Below, one piece after another: positions 1 through 8,444 of a stretch of DNA of 20,591 bases. A program made the translations under genes and the position numbers. Where the stretch lies: positions 1 to 20,591 of the forward strand of contig CALSCO010000922.1 of the NCBI GenBank assembly GCA_943704415.1, written 5' to 3'. Under the pieces are notes generated by a model. It was not told the origin of the DNA. It saw only the letters and a program-made list of their open reading frames with translations, and did not search any database. Numbering within the stretch: the first letter of the stretch is position 1; each line of letters begins with the position of its first letter. The DNA comes from Parvularia atlantis (Eukaryota > Opisthokonta > Rotosphaerida).

Positions 1-1
1 G

Positions 2-58
2 CGGTCGTCGCGCGTCCCGAACCAGACCGCTGCCGTGTACTCAAGCATGATCAGCTGA
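2..58 (+). CDS. 3' tip of an unknown gene cut by the left edge
   Basis: Eighteen codons followed by TGA at 56-58. Nearly every codon ends in G or C, as in the confirmed exons here, and no other frame of this stretch looks as coding-like. The encoded tail reads RSSRVPNQTAAVYSSMIS. It would be the C-terminus of a gene that starts left of the window and converges on PXMP4, whose stop lies 37 bp further on. Too little remains to name a family. It could also be chance in GC-rich DNA. Confidence 0.4.
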   Translation, partial: RSSRVPNQTAAVYSSMIS

Positions 59-95
59 ACAGTCTGAGCCGCCCAGTGCGGGCGCGCACGCGCGC

Positions 96-829
96 TCACT
101 TGTTGTGCCAGATCCAGTTGCGCAACGAGTCCCACTTCTCCGAGTCGTTGTAGAGGTACTGCATGGACGCGGCCAGCGACGGCTGCAGCGTGTGGCGCTC
201 GTGCCGGAACAGCCACATGACGACGGCCCAGACGAGCGCGGCAAAGACCGGGTAGGTCTGCGGCGGCGCCTTGACCTGGGCACGCTCGGCGCCGAGCGAG
301 GCGAGGCCGATGAGGATGCGCGAGAACAGGTACAGCACAATCTGCGCGTGACCGGCGCGTGAGCACAAGCGATGGGGGCGTGCGCCGTCTCTCCGTGCGC
401 ACCTGGTAGTTGATCGCCGAGTACTCGCCAAAGACAAAGTAGCCGCCGACGAGGCCCGCCACGAACGCGTGATGGCTGAGCTCCTTGCGGTCGGCGTACT
501 TCTGCAGCAGCATCAGGCCCTTGTAGAGGAACACAAACTTGCCAAGGTTGAACGAGTGCGTGCGGCTTGCGTCGAGGATGAAACGGACGTTCTCGCCGAG
601 CGGGCTGCCGATGGCAGGTGATGCACGCGGTGAGCCGCGCGGCAGGGCGATCAAGCGCGCGCAGAGCGCACTTGGACTGGCGGAAGAGGAAGGTCATGAC
701 GAGCGCGTGCGGGAAGCGGATCTTCCATCCGTAGACGAGGCCGTTGCGCAGGCCCTTGACGACCGCGAGCGCGTCGTGGTGCTTGGGGTCGAGCACGAAG
801 CTGGTGAGCGCGTCCTTCACGCTATCCAT
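96..829 (-). CDS. PXMP4: Peroxisomal membrane protein 4 (PXMP4/PMP24 family)
   Basis: Three exons (672-829, 403-604, 96-341) give 201 residues, close to the 212 of the human protein. The family lies in the Tim17/Tim22/Tim23 superfamily and is an integral peroxisomal membrane protein whose biochemical role is unsettled. Visible family blocks are the N-terminal LAVVKGLRNGLVYGWKIRFP, then HALVMTFLFR, the middle FNLGKFVFLYKGL and VFGEYSAINYQ, and the C-terminal WLFRHERHTLQPSLAASM ending WHNK. The start is the first Met ahead of the conserved block; upstream codons do not look coding. Introns are 605-671 and 342-402, GTGCG to CAG. It is divergent from RHOBTB across 176 bp. Identification rests on remembered family sequence and is strong. 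Confidence 0.93.
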
Positions 830-1005
830 CTTTGATCGACAAACGGCGCGCACACACCTGCTTGTGTCATGGTTTCGAATGTGATGCCGTCAGCGCACCC
901 CCCAAAAAAACTTGCGCCGATGACCTGCCACGGCTGCCCTGCCTGCGTCGCACTTTTCCGCTCGTCCTCGTCGTCGCCGCCGCGGTGTGTGCGCGCGCGT
1001 GAGCC
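830..1005. promoter_or_regulatory. Divergent spacer, PXMP4 / RHOBTB
   Basis: 176 bp between two start codons on opposite strands, so it must hold both promoters and 5' leaders. It contains a run of seven A after a run of C near 899-910 and pyrimidine-rich TCGTCCTCGTCGTC just before the RHOBTB start. No TATA box is obvious. An open frame runs through the spacer into RHOBTB, but its codons lack the GC-ending bias of real exons, so the RHOBTB start is put at 1006. Confidence 0.5.
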
Positions 1006-3393
1006 ATGGAGAACGTCAAGCTCGTCGTCGTGGGCGACGGCGCCGTCGGCAAGAGCTGCCTGCTCATCGCCTACACGACCAACGCCTTCCCGTCCGAGTG
1101 TGCGCCGCCTCTTCGCGTGTGCCGCTGCACCGTGTGACGTGCGCGCGCGGCGCAGACGTCCCGACCGTCTTCGACAACTACAGCGCCAACGTGATGCTGC
1201 GCGGGCGCCCGGTCAGCCTGGGCCTGTGGGACACAGCCGGTGCGCAGGCCGCAAGCTCCTGCGGTGCCACCAGCTCACGCCCACGCCCAGGCCAGGAGGA
1301 CTACGACCGCCTGCGCCCGCTCTCGTACCCGCAGACGGACGTGTTCCTCGTCTGCTTCAGCGTCGACCGCCGCGCCTCGTTCGAGAACGTGACGCAGCGC
1401 TGGATCGTGCGTCAAAAACTCGTGCGCCCGCGATCGATGCTCACGGCGCGCGCGCGCACGCGGCGCAGCCCGAGATCCGCCACCACGCGCCCGGCGTGCC
1501 CATTGTCCTCGTCGGCACCAAGGCCGACCGACGCGATGCGCCACCGGACCACGGTCGCCACGGGCACGACGACTTTGTCGCACCGGCCGAGGCCATCGAT
1601 CTCGTGCGCCGCCGCGGCCTCCACCGCTTCCACGAGGTGTCGGCGCTGCACTGCGGTGCGGCTCTCCGCGCGCTCTTCCAGGATGCGCTCGCCGTGGCGT
1701 GCGACACGCGTAGCCGGCGCCTCGCCAGCAGCACGCGTGCCCGCCCGCTGAGCGCCCTCGCCTGGCTCTTGGGCGGTCGCGCCGCTCGCCGTGACGACTC
1801 GGACGCGGCGCTCGGCGTGGGCTATGTGCCACCGCCGCCGACTATGCCGCCCGCGGGCCGTGCGCCCTGGATCAATGTCGCCACGAGCGCGTTCGGCACA
1901 GACCTGCGCCAGCTCTTCCTTGACGGCCAGGCGCGGCGCGTCAAGACCGACGTCTGCTTCGTGTTCGACGTCGCCCACGACGATAGCGACAGCGGCAGCG
2001 GCGGCGACAGCGACGGCGATGCGCCGCCTGCCTACAGCAGCCTTCGCCCCGGCAGCGCGCGCCAGCTGCTCGCGCACCGCGCCGTGCTGTGCTGCTCCGC
2101 GACCATCTTCCGCCGCTTCCTCTACGGCGACCGCCCGAGCGCCCCCGTCGCGTTCTCGCCGTTCTGTCCGTTCTCGTTTGCACCGGACGAGCGCGACGCG
2201 GACGGGCGCTGGGTCGTGCGCGTGCGCGGCGACGTCACTCAGCGTGCGGTGCGTGCGCACGTCGGCCGCGATCGCTGCTCACTGCTGACGGCGCGCGTCC
2301 AGTTTGAGCGATACCTCGAGTTCCTCTACTGCGGCACGTGCACGGGCCTGTCCGCGGCCGACGTGGCCGACGTGGCCGAGCTGCAGGAGACGCGCGCCCT
2401 GGGCCAGCTGCTCGCGAGCGAGTTCCTCGTGGCCTACTGCGACAACGTCCTCGGCGACACGACCGAGCTCAACCCAAGCATCGGTGCGCCTACCGAGTTG
2501 CGCTACACGTCGCCAACAGCGGGCCACAGGCACGTTCCTCAACGACGAGCTCGGCGCCGCCGCCAAGACCTTCCTGTTCAACAGGCCGGCGATGGCCGAT
2601 GTGCGCTTCCGGCTGGACGACGGCACGGTCGTGCCCGCGCACAGCACCATCGTCGCCCGGCGCTCGCACGTGCTCGCGTCAATGATTGCCGTCGCGCGCG
2701 ACGGCAAGGCGGAGCGCGCGACCATTGCCGTGCCCGCGCTGCCGACCGACGGTGCGGGCTATGCACGCGCCAGAGACCGCGCTGCGCGTCACTGACCGCA
2801 CCGGGCGCGCACGCAGTCTTCCTCGCGCTGCTCGAGTACCTCTACACCGACCACGCGCCGGTCGAGTCGCTCGACGCGCTGCAGCTGCTCGTCGTCGCCG
2901 ACAGCTTTGGCGTGCCGCGGCTCGTCACGCTCTGCGAGCTGTACCTGTCCAAGGTGCGCATGCGCTCCGTGTGCCTGGTTGCCCGCTTACTTGTGCGTCA
3001 GGCGATCGAGCGCGCTACCAAGGACAGCATCCGCAAGGCGCAGATCGACGTCTGCGGCATGTGCGAGCGCGCCGATGTGCACAACGCGCTGCAGCTCGTC
3101 CAGTTCTGCCGCCACTTTATGGCCACCAACTATCAGGTGCATGCGCGTGCTCGACACGAGCTCAACTGGTGCTGACCCGGCCGCAGTCAATGCTGCAGCG
3201 CCCGGAGTTTGCTAAGCTCAGCGCCACGCACCGCCAGTACTGCGAGCAGCACCAGTGGCCGCCGCGCGACTACCTCGAGGCCGTGCGGGCGTACGCGCGC
3301 AAGTACGGCGTACTGAAGGATCACGACCCGGACACGCCGGACACGCCGGGCGCGGAGGAGCGCGCCGAGGGCGCGTCGTGCTCGCTCATGTGA
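1006..3393 (+). CDS. RHOBTB: RhoBTB atypical Rho GTPase with two BTB domains and a C-terminal CaaX motif
   Basis: Nine exons (1006-1099, 1156-1239, 1291-1406, 1469-2248, 2303-2483, 2530-2751, 2817-2953, 3002-3136, 3187-3393) encode 651 residues. The GTPase domain keeps Rac numbering: P-loop GDGAVGKS at 10-17, switch [10 protein letters not shown] with T35, DTAGQ with Q61, TKAD for base binding and a late VSAL. Two BTB domains follow; the first is split by an acidic Asp/Ser/Gly loop, the second begins [18 protein letters not shown]. The tail has the RhoBTB C-terminal region ([20 protein letters not shown]) and ends CSLM. RhoBTB proteins act as Cullin-3 adaptors. All the residues needed to bind and hydrolyse GTP are present, and the CaaX ending predicts prenylation. 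Intron 2954-3001 is 48 nt without a stop, so retention would stay in frame. Confidence 0.95.
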
Positions 3394-3433
3394 CACCTGC
3401 TGTCTCCCGTCTGTCCATTAATCCGTACATGCA

Positions 3434-5245
3434 TCAGCGAACCTGCGCGGCCAGCGCGCCAAAGGTCGACGTCTCGTTGTGCGCGCTGCCCTTGGCAAAC
3501 ACGTTCCAGAAGCGGAGCGTCTCGTCGCCCGCACCTGTTACGATCTGCGCGCGCGGCACTCAGAGCACGCGGGCAGGCGCAGCGCACGGCACCGTCTGCC
3601 CGTCGGGGCTCATGGCCAGGTACAGCACGCGGAAGGTGTGGCCCGTAAGCGTCGCGAGCGGCTGCATAGACGGGTACTTCCACACGACGATCTGCAACCG
3701 CGCATGGTCAGGCGCGGCGTGGCGCGTGGCGCGCGCGACGAGCGTGCCTGGTTTTGTGAGAAGCCGTGCGTGCTCACAAACTCGTTGGCCGTCTTGGACC
3801 AGGCCAGATTGCATACCTGCGAGCCAGTGTCGTGGCACGCCAGTGCCGCGCCCGACTGCGTGTTCCAGAAGCGGATGCACCGGTCCGCCGTCCCGCCGCC
3901 CGACGCGAGCAGGCCCGTCTGCCCACGCCTCGGTCAGGCGCGCTGTGACTGCGCGCACCCCAGGTCTGCTCACCGAGTGCGGCGACCACGCCAGCGCCTT
4001 GACCGCGGCCTTGTGCAGCATGAACCGGTGCAGCGGCTCGCTCCTGAGCGCAGACTCGCCCCACACAAGCAGCTTGTTGTCGTTACCACCGGACGCGAGC
4101 TGCTGGCCGTTGGGCGACCACCGCAGGCCGCACACCTGCGCCGCAGGTGAGCACGCAGCACGCAGCACGCGCACACACGCGCACGCGCACGCACCTCCTG
4201 GTTGTGCCCCTGCGAGACCGCGACCGGGTCGTCGGCGGCGCGCACGTCGCGGTGGATCACCTGCCGGTCGCGCGAGCCCGACGACAGCAGCGACCCGTTC
4301 CAGCTCAGACACCCTGCGGCGGCGGCGACGTGCAGTGTGTGAGGGCGCAACACAGAGTCCAGGCGTCGTCCACACCCGTGCGTTGCGTGTGCCCCGTGAG
4401 CACGCGCACCCGCTTGCTGCGCGTCACGTCCCAGATCTGCACCATGCCGCGGTTGGTGCCGATCGCGAGGTGCGACCCCTGCCTCAAGGTTAAGCAAGGC
4501 GCGTGTGCAGCTACAGCCGCGACGCACCCGCTGCATCCACGACACGGCCGTGACGGGTCCGACCGCGTGCTCAAGCTCGCACAGCTTGACGACCTTGCTC
4601 GTGTTGGCGCTCCAGAGGTAGACCGCGTTCTTGAGCCCGACTGCGAGCACGTTCTGCGACGACCAGTCGACGAGGTTGAGGTAGAAGTCGTCCTGCAGCT
4701 CGGGTGCGTCGAGCACTTTGACGGGCGTGCGGGCGATCTGGCGCGGGGTGCTCTTGGGCGAGAGCAGGAGCTGCTGCGCCTCCATCCGCAGCGGCGACGA
4801 GCTGTACACGGCGCGCTCGGGCGAGTCGCCGGCCCCGGTCAGCCGCACGCGCTTGGCCAGCGGCGACGTTGGCGACCCGCCGCCGCCCTCGGCCGGCGAT
4901 GGAAAGGCAAACAGGCCGCCAGGCACGTGCGCGGGTGCGGGCGACGCGCGGCCACCGGCTGGCGCCACGTTCTCGCCCGGCAGCTCCACGCCCTCGCGCC
5001 CAAACATCTCAGCGCGCAGCACCGTGCTGTAGTTGCGCTGGCCCTCCTCTGCCGCCCCGGCGCGCGCGCCTGAGCCCCCCAAGGTCGCACACAGAGCCAT
5101 CGACGCACGCACCGGTCGCGGCGTCGCGGTCCGCGCTCGTGCCGCTCTGGAACAGCGCGCGGCGCACCGACGGCACATCGTGCAGCAGGTCGAAGGCGGT
5201 GGCGCGGTCGAGCGTGCCCGGGCGCGGCGCCACGAAGCGGTCCAT
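3434..5245 (-). CDS. FZR1: APC/C activator Cdh1 (Fizzy-related), WD40 protein
   Basis: Eight exons (5113-5245, 4528-5069, 4376-4478, 4195-4313, 3974-4135, 3748-3918, 3593-3691, 3434-3544) give 479 residues. Cdh1 recruits substrates to the anaphase-promoting complex in late mitosis and G1. The N-terminus opens directly with a C-box-like MDRFVAPR, then [13 protein letters not shown], a Ser/Pro-rich linker, and [19 protein letters not shown] leading into seven WD40 blades ([41 protein letters not shown]). It resembles Cdh1 rather than Cdc20 in the NYSTVLR and [15 protein letters not shown] blocks. The last residues are VR where the family has IR. Intron 3692-3747 starts with GC, not GT. It is head-to-head with TRIP13 and tail-to-tail with RHOBTB, whose stop is 40 bp away. 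Confidence 0.95.
3692..3747 (-). other. GC-AG intron in CDH1
   Basis: Exon ...AACCAG is followed by GCACGC and the intron ends TTGCAG before ATCGTCGTGTGG. Splicing gives [12 protein letters not shown], matching the conserved Cdh1 SQNQILVWKYPS exactly in length. A CTGAC branch-like site lies inside. No GT donor gives the same join. Confidence 0.85.
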
Positions 5246-5327
5246 CAGCAGGCGACGCAGAGACGAGAGAGACGGTTACCGCGCGGCCACGTCTGTCGCC
5301 TGGCTAGAAAAGAGTGTGACACGAGGC
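5246..5327. promoter_or_regulatory. 82-bp divergent spacer, CDH1 / TRIP13
   Basis: The two start codons face away from each other with only 82 bp between. The middle carries GGTTACCGCGCGGCCACGTC, which includes the palindrome CCGCGCGG and loosely resembles E2F-type GC-rich cell-cycle elements. That resemblance is only suggestive. Neither strand shows a TATA box. Both genes act in APC/C control, so co-regulation from this spacer is a reasonable inference. Confidence 0.5.
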
Positions 5328-7152
5328 ATGGCTGGCCCACTGCACGGTGCGTGCGCGCGCGCGATCCGCTCTCTCGACGCGCGCTGACGGACGCGGTGCG
5401 CAGTCGAGTGCTGCCTCGCGAGCACCTCCACCGCGCAGTATGAGTGGGCGCGCGCCCGCGTGCGCGAGCTCGTCGCCCGCCACGACCGCGTCCTCAGCAA
5501 CAATGCGCTGAGCGTCGCTGACGACGCCGAGCTGCGCGCGCACGTCGAGCAGCTGTACGTGTGCGACACGGCGGCCGACGGTGCGCGTGCGCGCGTGCGC
5601 GTGTGTGTCTGCGGACGACGAGCACCGCACTCACGAAGCGGCGCGCACAGAAGGCAACCAGCTTGTCGACGTGCGCCAGCGCGAGGTGCTCGTGCACATC
5701 TTCCAGCTGGACGAGGACGGCGCGGTCGAGGACCCCGGCGAGCGCGGCGATGTCGTGACCGCGCGGCAGTGGGCCCTGCCGTCCCGCGAGCTGCACGGCC
5801 TGTGGGACAAGTGCGCTTGCGTGGACGCGTCTCGTCCGCGCTTATGCTCGGCCGTAGCCTCATCTTTGACAGCGGCATCAAGAGCAACCTGCTCGACTAC
5901 GCCCACACGACGCTGCTCTTCTCGGACCGCAAAGTCGACGCCAACGTTGTCGCCTGGAACCGGTGCGGGGGGCGCCGCCTCGCGCGCACGAGCGCTTAAC
6001 TAAGTGTGCTCAGCGTAATCCTCCTGCACGGCCCGCCCGGCACAGGCAAGACGAGCCTGTGCAAGGCCATCGCGCAAAAGCTCGCCATTCGCCTGTCGCA
6101 CCGGTACCGCTCGGCGCAGCTGATCGAGGTCAACAGCCACAGGTGCGCGCGTCAAAGTGGTTGTGCAGTCGCTCAGCGGCGCCGCCCACAGCCTCTTCTC
6201 CAAGTGGTTCTCCGAGTCGGGCAAGCTCGTGCTCAAGATGTTCCAGCAGATCCAGCAGCTGCTGGACGACCCGGACTGCTTCGTCTGCGTCCTGATCGGT
6301 CCGAGGCGCATGGAACGGCACAGCAGCAGATTGCTCACGCAGAGTGCGCGCGCGCGCGCACAGACGAGGTCGAGAGCCTCACGGCGGCGCGCGAGTCGTC
6401 GCTGGGTGGCGCCGAGCCGTCCGACGCCGTGCGGGTGCGCCCTCGGCCCGCTGTGCTTACGGTACTCAAACTAGACGGCACAGGTCGTCAACGCGCTGCT
6501 GACGCAGATCGACCTGCTGCGGCGGCGGCCAAACGTGCTCATCCTGACGACGTCCAACCTGTCCGAGGCGATCGGTGCGCGCACGCCGCACGCGGACCAC
6601 GCGCAGCGCCGACCGTCACCCGCGCAGACGCCGCCTTCCTCGACCGCGCCGACATCAAGCAGTACATCGGCCTGCCGCGCCAGCCGGCCATCTACCACAT
6701 TCTGCGCTCGTGCGTGCACGAGCTCATGCGTGTGGGCATCATCGCGCCCGCGGTACGCGTGCTTGCCGGCCCGCTTGTGTGCGCTGACAGTGCCGCACAG
6801 ACGCCCCTGCTCGAGTGGAACGTCGCGGGGCTGATGCAGAGCGGGGGCGGGGGCGGCGGCAACGACGTCGCGCGCGCGTCGCTGCAGCTGTACCAGCTCG
6901 CGAAACAGTGCGAGGACGGGCTGAGCGGGCGCGCGCTGCGCAAGCTGCCGTTCCTGGCGCACGCGTACTTTGTGCAGGTGCGCCGGGTCGCTCGCGCACG
7001 CGCGTGTGCGGGCTGCTGACGGCAGGCGGGTGCAGGCGCCGACGTGCACGCTCGAGGCCTTTGTCGCCGCGATCGAGCGCACCGTCGCGCGCGAGCTGCA
7101 GAACCAGGGCCACCTGCGCGACCGGGCCGCGCTCGCAGGGAGACGTCGATGA
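5328..7152 (+). CDS. TRIP13: TRIP13/Pch2 AAA+ ATPase, HORMA-protein remodeller
   Basis: Eleven exons (5328-5346, 5404-5580, 5651-5810, 5858-5962, 6014-6142, 6192-6298, 6364-6434, 6484-6574, 6628-6752, 6801-6977, 7036-7152) give 425 residues against 432 in human. Pch2/TRIP13 unfolds HORMA proteins such as MAD2 to take apart the mitotic checkpoint complex and acts on HORMADs in meiosis. Visible are LHVEC near the start, [20 protein letters not shown], Walker [14 protein letters not shown] (about 160-172), Walker [17 protein letters not shown] (about 228-243), sensor [17 protein letters not shown] with the arginine-finger region, and [18 protein letters not shown]. All catalytic motifs are intact. 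The C-terminus is Arg-rich (GRRR). The first coding exon is only 19 nt; it is chosen because its splice restores the family's N-terminal strand. Confidence 0.96.
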
Positions 7153-7178
7153 GCTTTGTGTACAGATGCGAGGTGCGC

Positions 7179-7455
7179 TCACTCGCGCCGTGTGCGTGGC
7201 CCGGGCTGCGCGGCCGCCTCAGTCGCCTCGAGCGCGCGCTTGAGCCCCGCGTGCAGCTCGTTGAGCTGGAGCATCACGTCGGTCGACGGCATGTAGCGCA
7301 GGGGCGCGTCCTTGGTGATGAAGCTGCGCAAGCACGCGCGGTCAGGCGGATCGTCCATCGTGGGAGGCCCTTGCCACGCACCGCCGCAGCCGCTTCTCGG
7401 CCTGCGCGTCCCGCAGCTCCTGCTCGCCGAGCACGACAATCGCGTTCGCGTTCAT
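7179..7455 (-). CDS. Unrecognised 72-residue protein
   Basis: Two exons (7382-7455, 7179-7323) joined by a 58-nt GTGCG...CAG intron at 7324-7381. The product begins MNANAIVVLGEQELRDAQAE and continues with ITKDAPLRYMPSTDVMLQL and NELHAGLKRALEATE. Almost every codon ends in G or C from the ATG onward and not before it, which supports both the gene and its start. The second half looks helical and amphipathic and the tail is basic (PRTRRE). There is no signal peptide or membrane segment. I do not recognise the family. It lies just downstream of DR1 on the same strand and is convergent with TRIP13, 26 bp away. It could be a small subunit of a larger complex, but nothing in the sequence says which. 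Confidence 0.65.
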
Positions 7456-7476
7456 CGCACCACGTGGCCGTTCCGT

Positions 7477-8287
7477 CTAATGTGGAGCCTGTACTTCACA
7501 CTGATGAGGTAGTTCACTTGGCGCTGCCGGCGCTGCGGCCGCAGTGGTCGTTGCGCTTGGCCCCGCGTTGGAGCTTGTCCTGCTCAGCGAGCCCGTGCTC
7601 GCGAGCTGCTCGCGCGCCGCCCGGAACAGCCGCTCCTGCTCCTGCTTGAGTTCGGCCTCGGATAGGCCCGACGTCGACGTGCTCTTGCGCTCGCGCGTCT
7701 GCGATGCGCGTGCACGTGCAATTCAGCCGGGCTCCGCACGCACAGTGCGAGTGCACGTGCCTTGCTCTGCTCGGCGCGCTTGTGCTCCTCGTGCGCCTTC
7801 GCGACCTCCTCAAGGTAGCCCTCGAAGCCGAGCGTCTGCGGCCATACACGCCCGGTAAGCGATCTGCAGCCCCCCGCCGGCCACGGCTGGTGCCGTACCC
7901 GCAGCGCCGTGAGGATGTGCTCGGGCGCAATTGTCTTGCGCGTGTCTCGCTCGCACGCGTCGTTGGCCTCGGTCGCGATGAGCTGGATGAACTCTGCGCG
8001 CGCGAGCACATCGCGCGTGGGCCGACCGATCGCAGCTGCGCTGTGTGGCCTCGCGCGTGCGCGCACCAACGCAGCACTGCATCAGCAACTCGCGCGTCTC
8101 CTTGGCGCACTGGATGTTGTCCGGCAGCATCTCGTTGATAATCTTGTTGACGGTGGCTGCGAGTGCGCACGGCTCAGCCCCCCCCTCCACGATCCCGTCC
8201 GTCCACCCGTCGATGCACGCGCACACACGCACCACGCGGCAGCGACAGCTCGCCGTCGTCGCCCGGCTCGTCGGCCAGCTCGTCCAT
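7477..8287 (-). CDS. DR1: DR1 / NC2-beta, TBP-binding transcription repressor
   Basis: Five exons (8233-8287, 8067-8156, 7899-7993, 7761-7835, 7477-7698) give 178 residues; human DR1 has 176. NC2-beta pairs with NC2-alpha (DRAP1) through a histone fold and clamps TBP on promoters. The histone fold is clear: LPRATVNKIINEMLPDN, then CAKETRELLMQCCVEFIQLI, TRKTIAPEHILTAL and TLGFEGYLEEV, followed by a charged helix LSEAELKQEQERLFRAAREQ. The fourth intron (7699-7760) is GC-AG; with it the spacing matches human DR1 exactly. The 3' end is uncertain: in the chosen frame the last 13 or so codons to TAG at 7477 lose the GC-ending bias, while another frame ending AGSAK and TGA at 7514 keeps it for about 25 codons, with no clear intron joining the two. 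Confidence 0.92.
7699..7760 (-). other. GC-AG intron in DR1
   Basis: Donor AAG|GCACGTG and acceptor ATCGCAG|ACG. Both nearby GT donors break the frame, so the GC donor is needed. After splicing, 31 residues separate the two conserved helices, the same as in human DR1. Confidence 0.85.
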
Positions 8288-8444
8288 TGCGTGAAGCGCC
8301 TGATTGAAGCTGCGTTTCCGAGATGCCGGCGAAGGCGGCTGTTGATGCTGACCGCTTGCCCGCCCGCCCACCCGCTTGCCCGTGCGCTTGCCCGTGCGCT
8401 GACAAGCATCGCACAGACCCCGCACACGAGCGCGATCGCACGCG
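8288..8444. promoter_or_regulatory. Divergent spacer, DR1 / NSRP1
   Basis: 157 bp between the start codons of a transcription regulator and a splicing regulator. It contains a short tandem repeat (8353-8400, listed separately). A GTGCG...CTGAC...CACAG pattern from about 8382 to 8416 resembles a leader intron for NSRP1 but at 35 nt is shorter than any confirmed intron here. No TATA box is seen. Confidence 0.45.
8353..8400 (+). repeat. 12-bp tandem repeat in the DR1/NSRP1 spacer
   Basis: Two perfect copies of CGCTTGCCCGTG at 8373-8396, then a partial CGCT, preceded by a diverged copy starting near 8353. It lies in the shared promoter region and could hold repeated binding sites or be simple slippage. 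Confidence 0.7.

Noticed and set aside
869-1005. N-terminal extension of RHOBTB from an upstream start at 869
   Set aside because: The frame joins the GTPase only by reading through intron sequence, and the upstream codons lack coding bias. The ATG at 1006 gives exact Rho-family numbering.
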